From contig NZ_JABEQF010000010.1 in assembly GCF_014174355.1 (NCBI RefSeq), positions 1 to 64,000 on the forward strand: a stretch of DNA of 64,000 nucleotides. The letters are read 5' to 3'. Shown here in pieces: positions 63,991-64,000 of this stretch; position 1 is the stretch's first letter; the number at the start of each line of letters is the position of its first letter. A program made the translations under genes and the position numbers. Under the pieces are notes generated by a model. That model saw only the letters and a program-made list of their open reading frames with translations, did not search any database and had not been told where the DNA came from. This DNA is from Gluconacetobacter azotocaptans. Its GTDB lineage: Bacteria; Pseudomonadota; Alphaproteobacteria; Acetobacterales; Acetobacteraceae.

Positions 63991-64000
63991 CTGTCGGATT

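Overview
The window is GC-rich, densely packed alphaproteobacterial chromosome. The gene content and order (recG divergent from sdhE-mfd; bolA beside J-protein-cobS-cobT; methyltransferase-comF-grxC-DUF1178; ubiG divergent from lysC; prfA-prmC-DUF4167; LexA with a GTTC-N7-GTTC box) are typical of Alphaproteobacteria. The overall style, including a Tat-exported lactonase, an NAD-type isocitrate dehydrogenase and a two-domain cold-shock protein, fits Acetobacteraceae (acetic acid bacteria such as Gluconacetobacter). The genus is an inference. I see no insertion sequence, prophage, CRISPR array or rRNA operon; this is mostly core chromosome.

Layout. 1-2.0 kb: the 3' end of a urate/ureide degradation operon (aminotransferase-puuE-uraD-uraH), every junction a 4-base stop/start overlap. 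2.1-8.3 kb: isocitrate dehydrogenase, aminopeptidase P, prmA and a UvrD/PcrA helicase on the minus strand. 8.3-12.4 kb: two RadC paralogues flanking a phosphoglycolate-phosphatase-like gene, then a MASE1-PAS-GGDEF cyclase. 12.5-16 kb: tRNA-Thr, a small ORF, serA, hisN and a membrane cytochrome c. 16-21.6 kb: kdsB-pheA, dapA, smpB, a double cold-shock protein and an LpxR-like outer-membrane protein. 21.6-28.5 kb: recG, sdhE-mfd and an SDR. 28.5-32.9 kb: accessory genes (exported unknown, SBF-like transporter, an alpha/beta hydrolase lacking its catalytic residues, a PLP decarboxylase). 33-38.3 kb: cobT-cobS-J protein, bolA-lolA, lipB. 38.4-42.5 kb: tRNA-Leu, galU-phosphomannomutase, DUF3553, moaA. 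42.5-47.7 kb: methyltransferase, comF, grxC, DUF1178, DUF2147, lactonase, ubiG. 47.9-57.2 kb: lysC, a nitronate-monooxygenase-like gene, rodZ, ispG, hisS, prfA, prmC, DUF4167. 57.3-61.9 kb: biotin locus, bioA divergent from bioF-bioH-like-bioCD. 61.9-64 kb: lexA and moeA.

How the genes work together. uraH, uraD and puuE act in that order from 5-hydroxyisourate to allantoate, and the first, truncated gene probably handles ureidoglycine. bioCD plus the bioH-like gene would make and release pimeloyl-ACP, and bioF, bioA and the BioD half take it to dethiobiotin; bioB is not in the window. moaA and moeA both serve molybdenum cofactor, cobS/cobT are cobaltochelatase subunits, and galU plus phosphomannomutase feed nucleotide sugars.

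No wholly new multi-gene system is evident. The best leads are: a RadC pair in which one member has lost the metal-binding motif; an alpha/beta hydrolase missing two catalytic residues, each one transition from canonical; a BioC-BioD fusion; a LolA with a lipoprotein signal; a dispersed palindromic repeat that forms the end of cobT; and locus-specific replacements in otherwise conserved alphaproteobacterial gene blocks.
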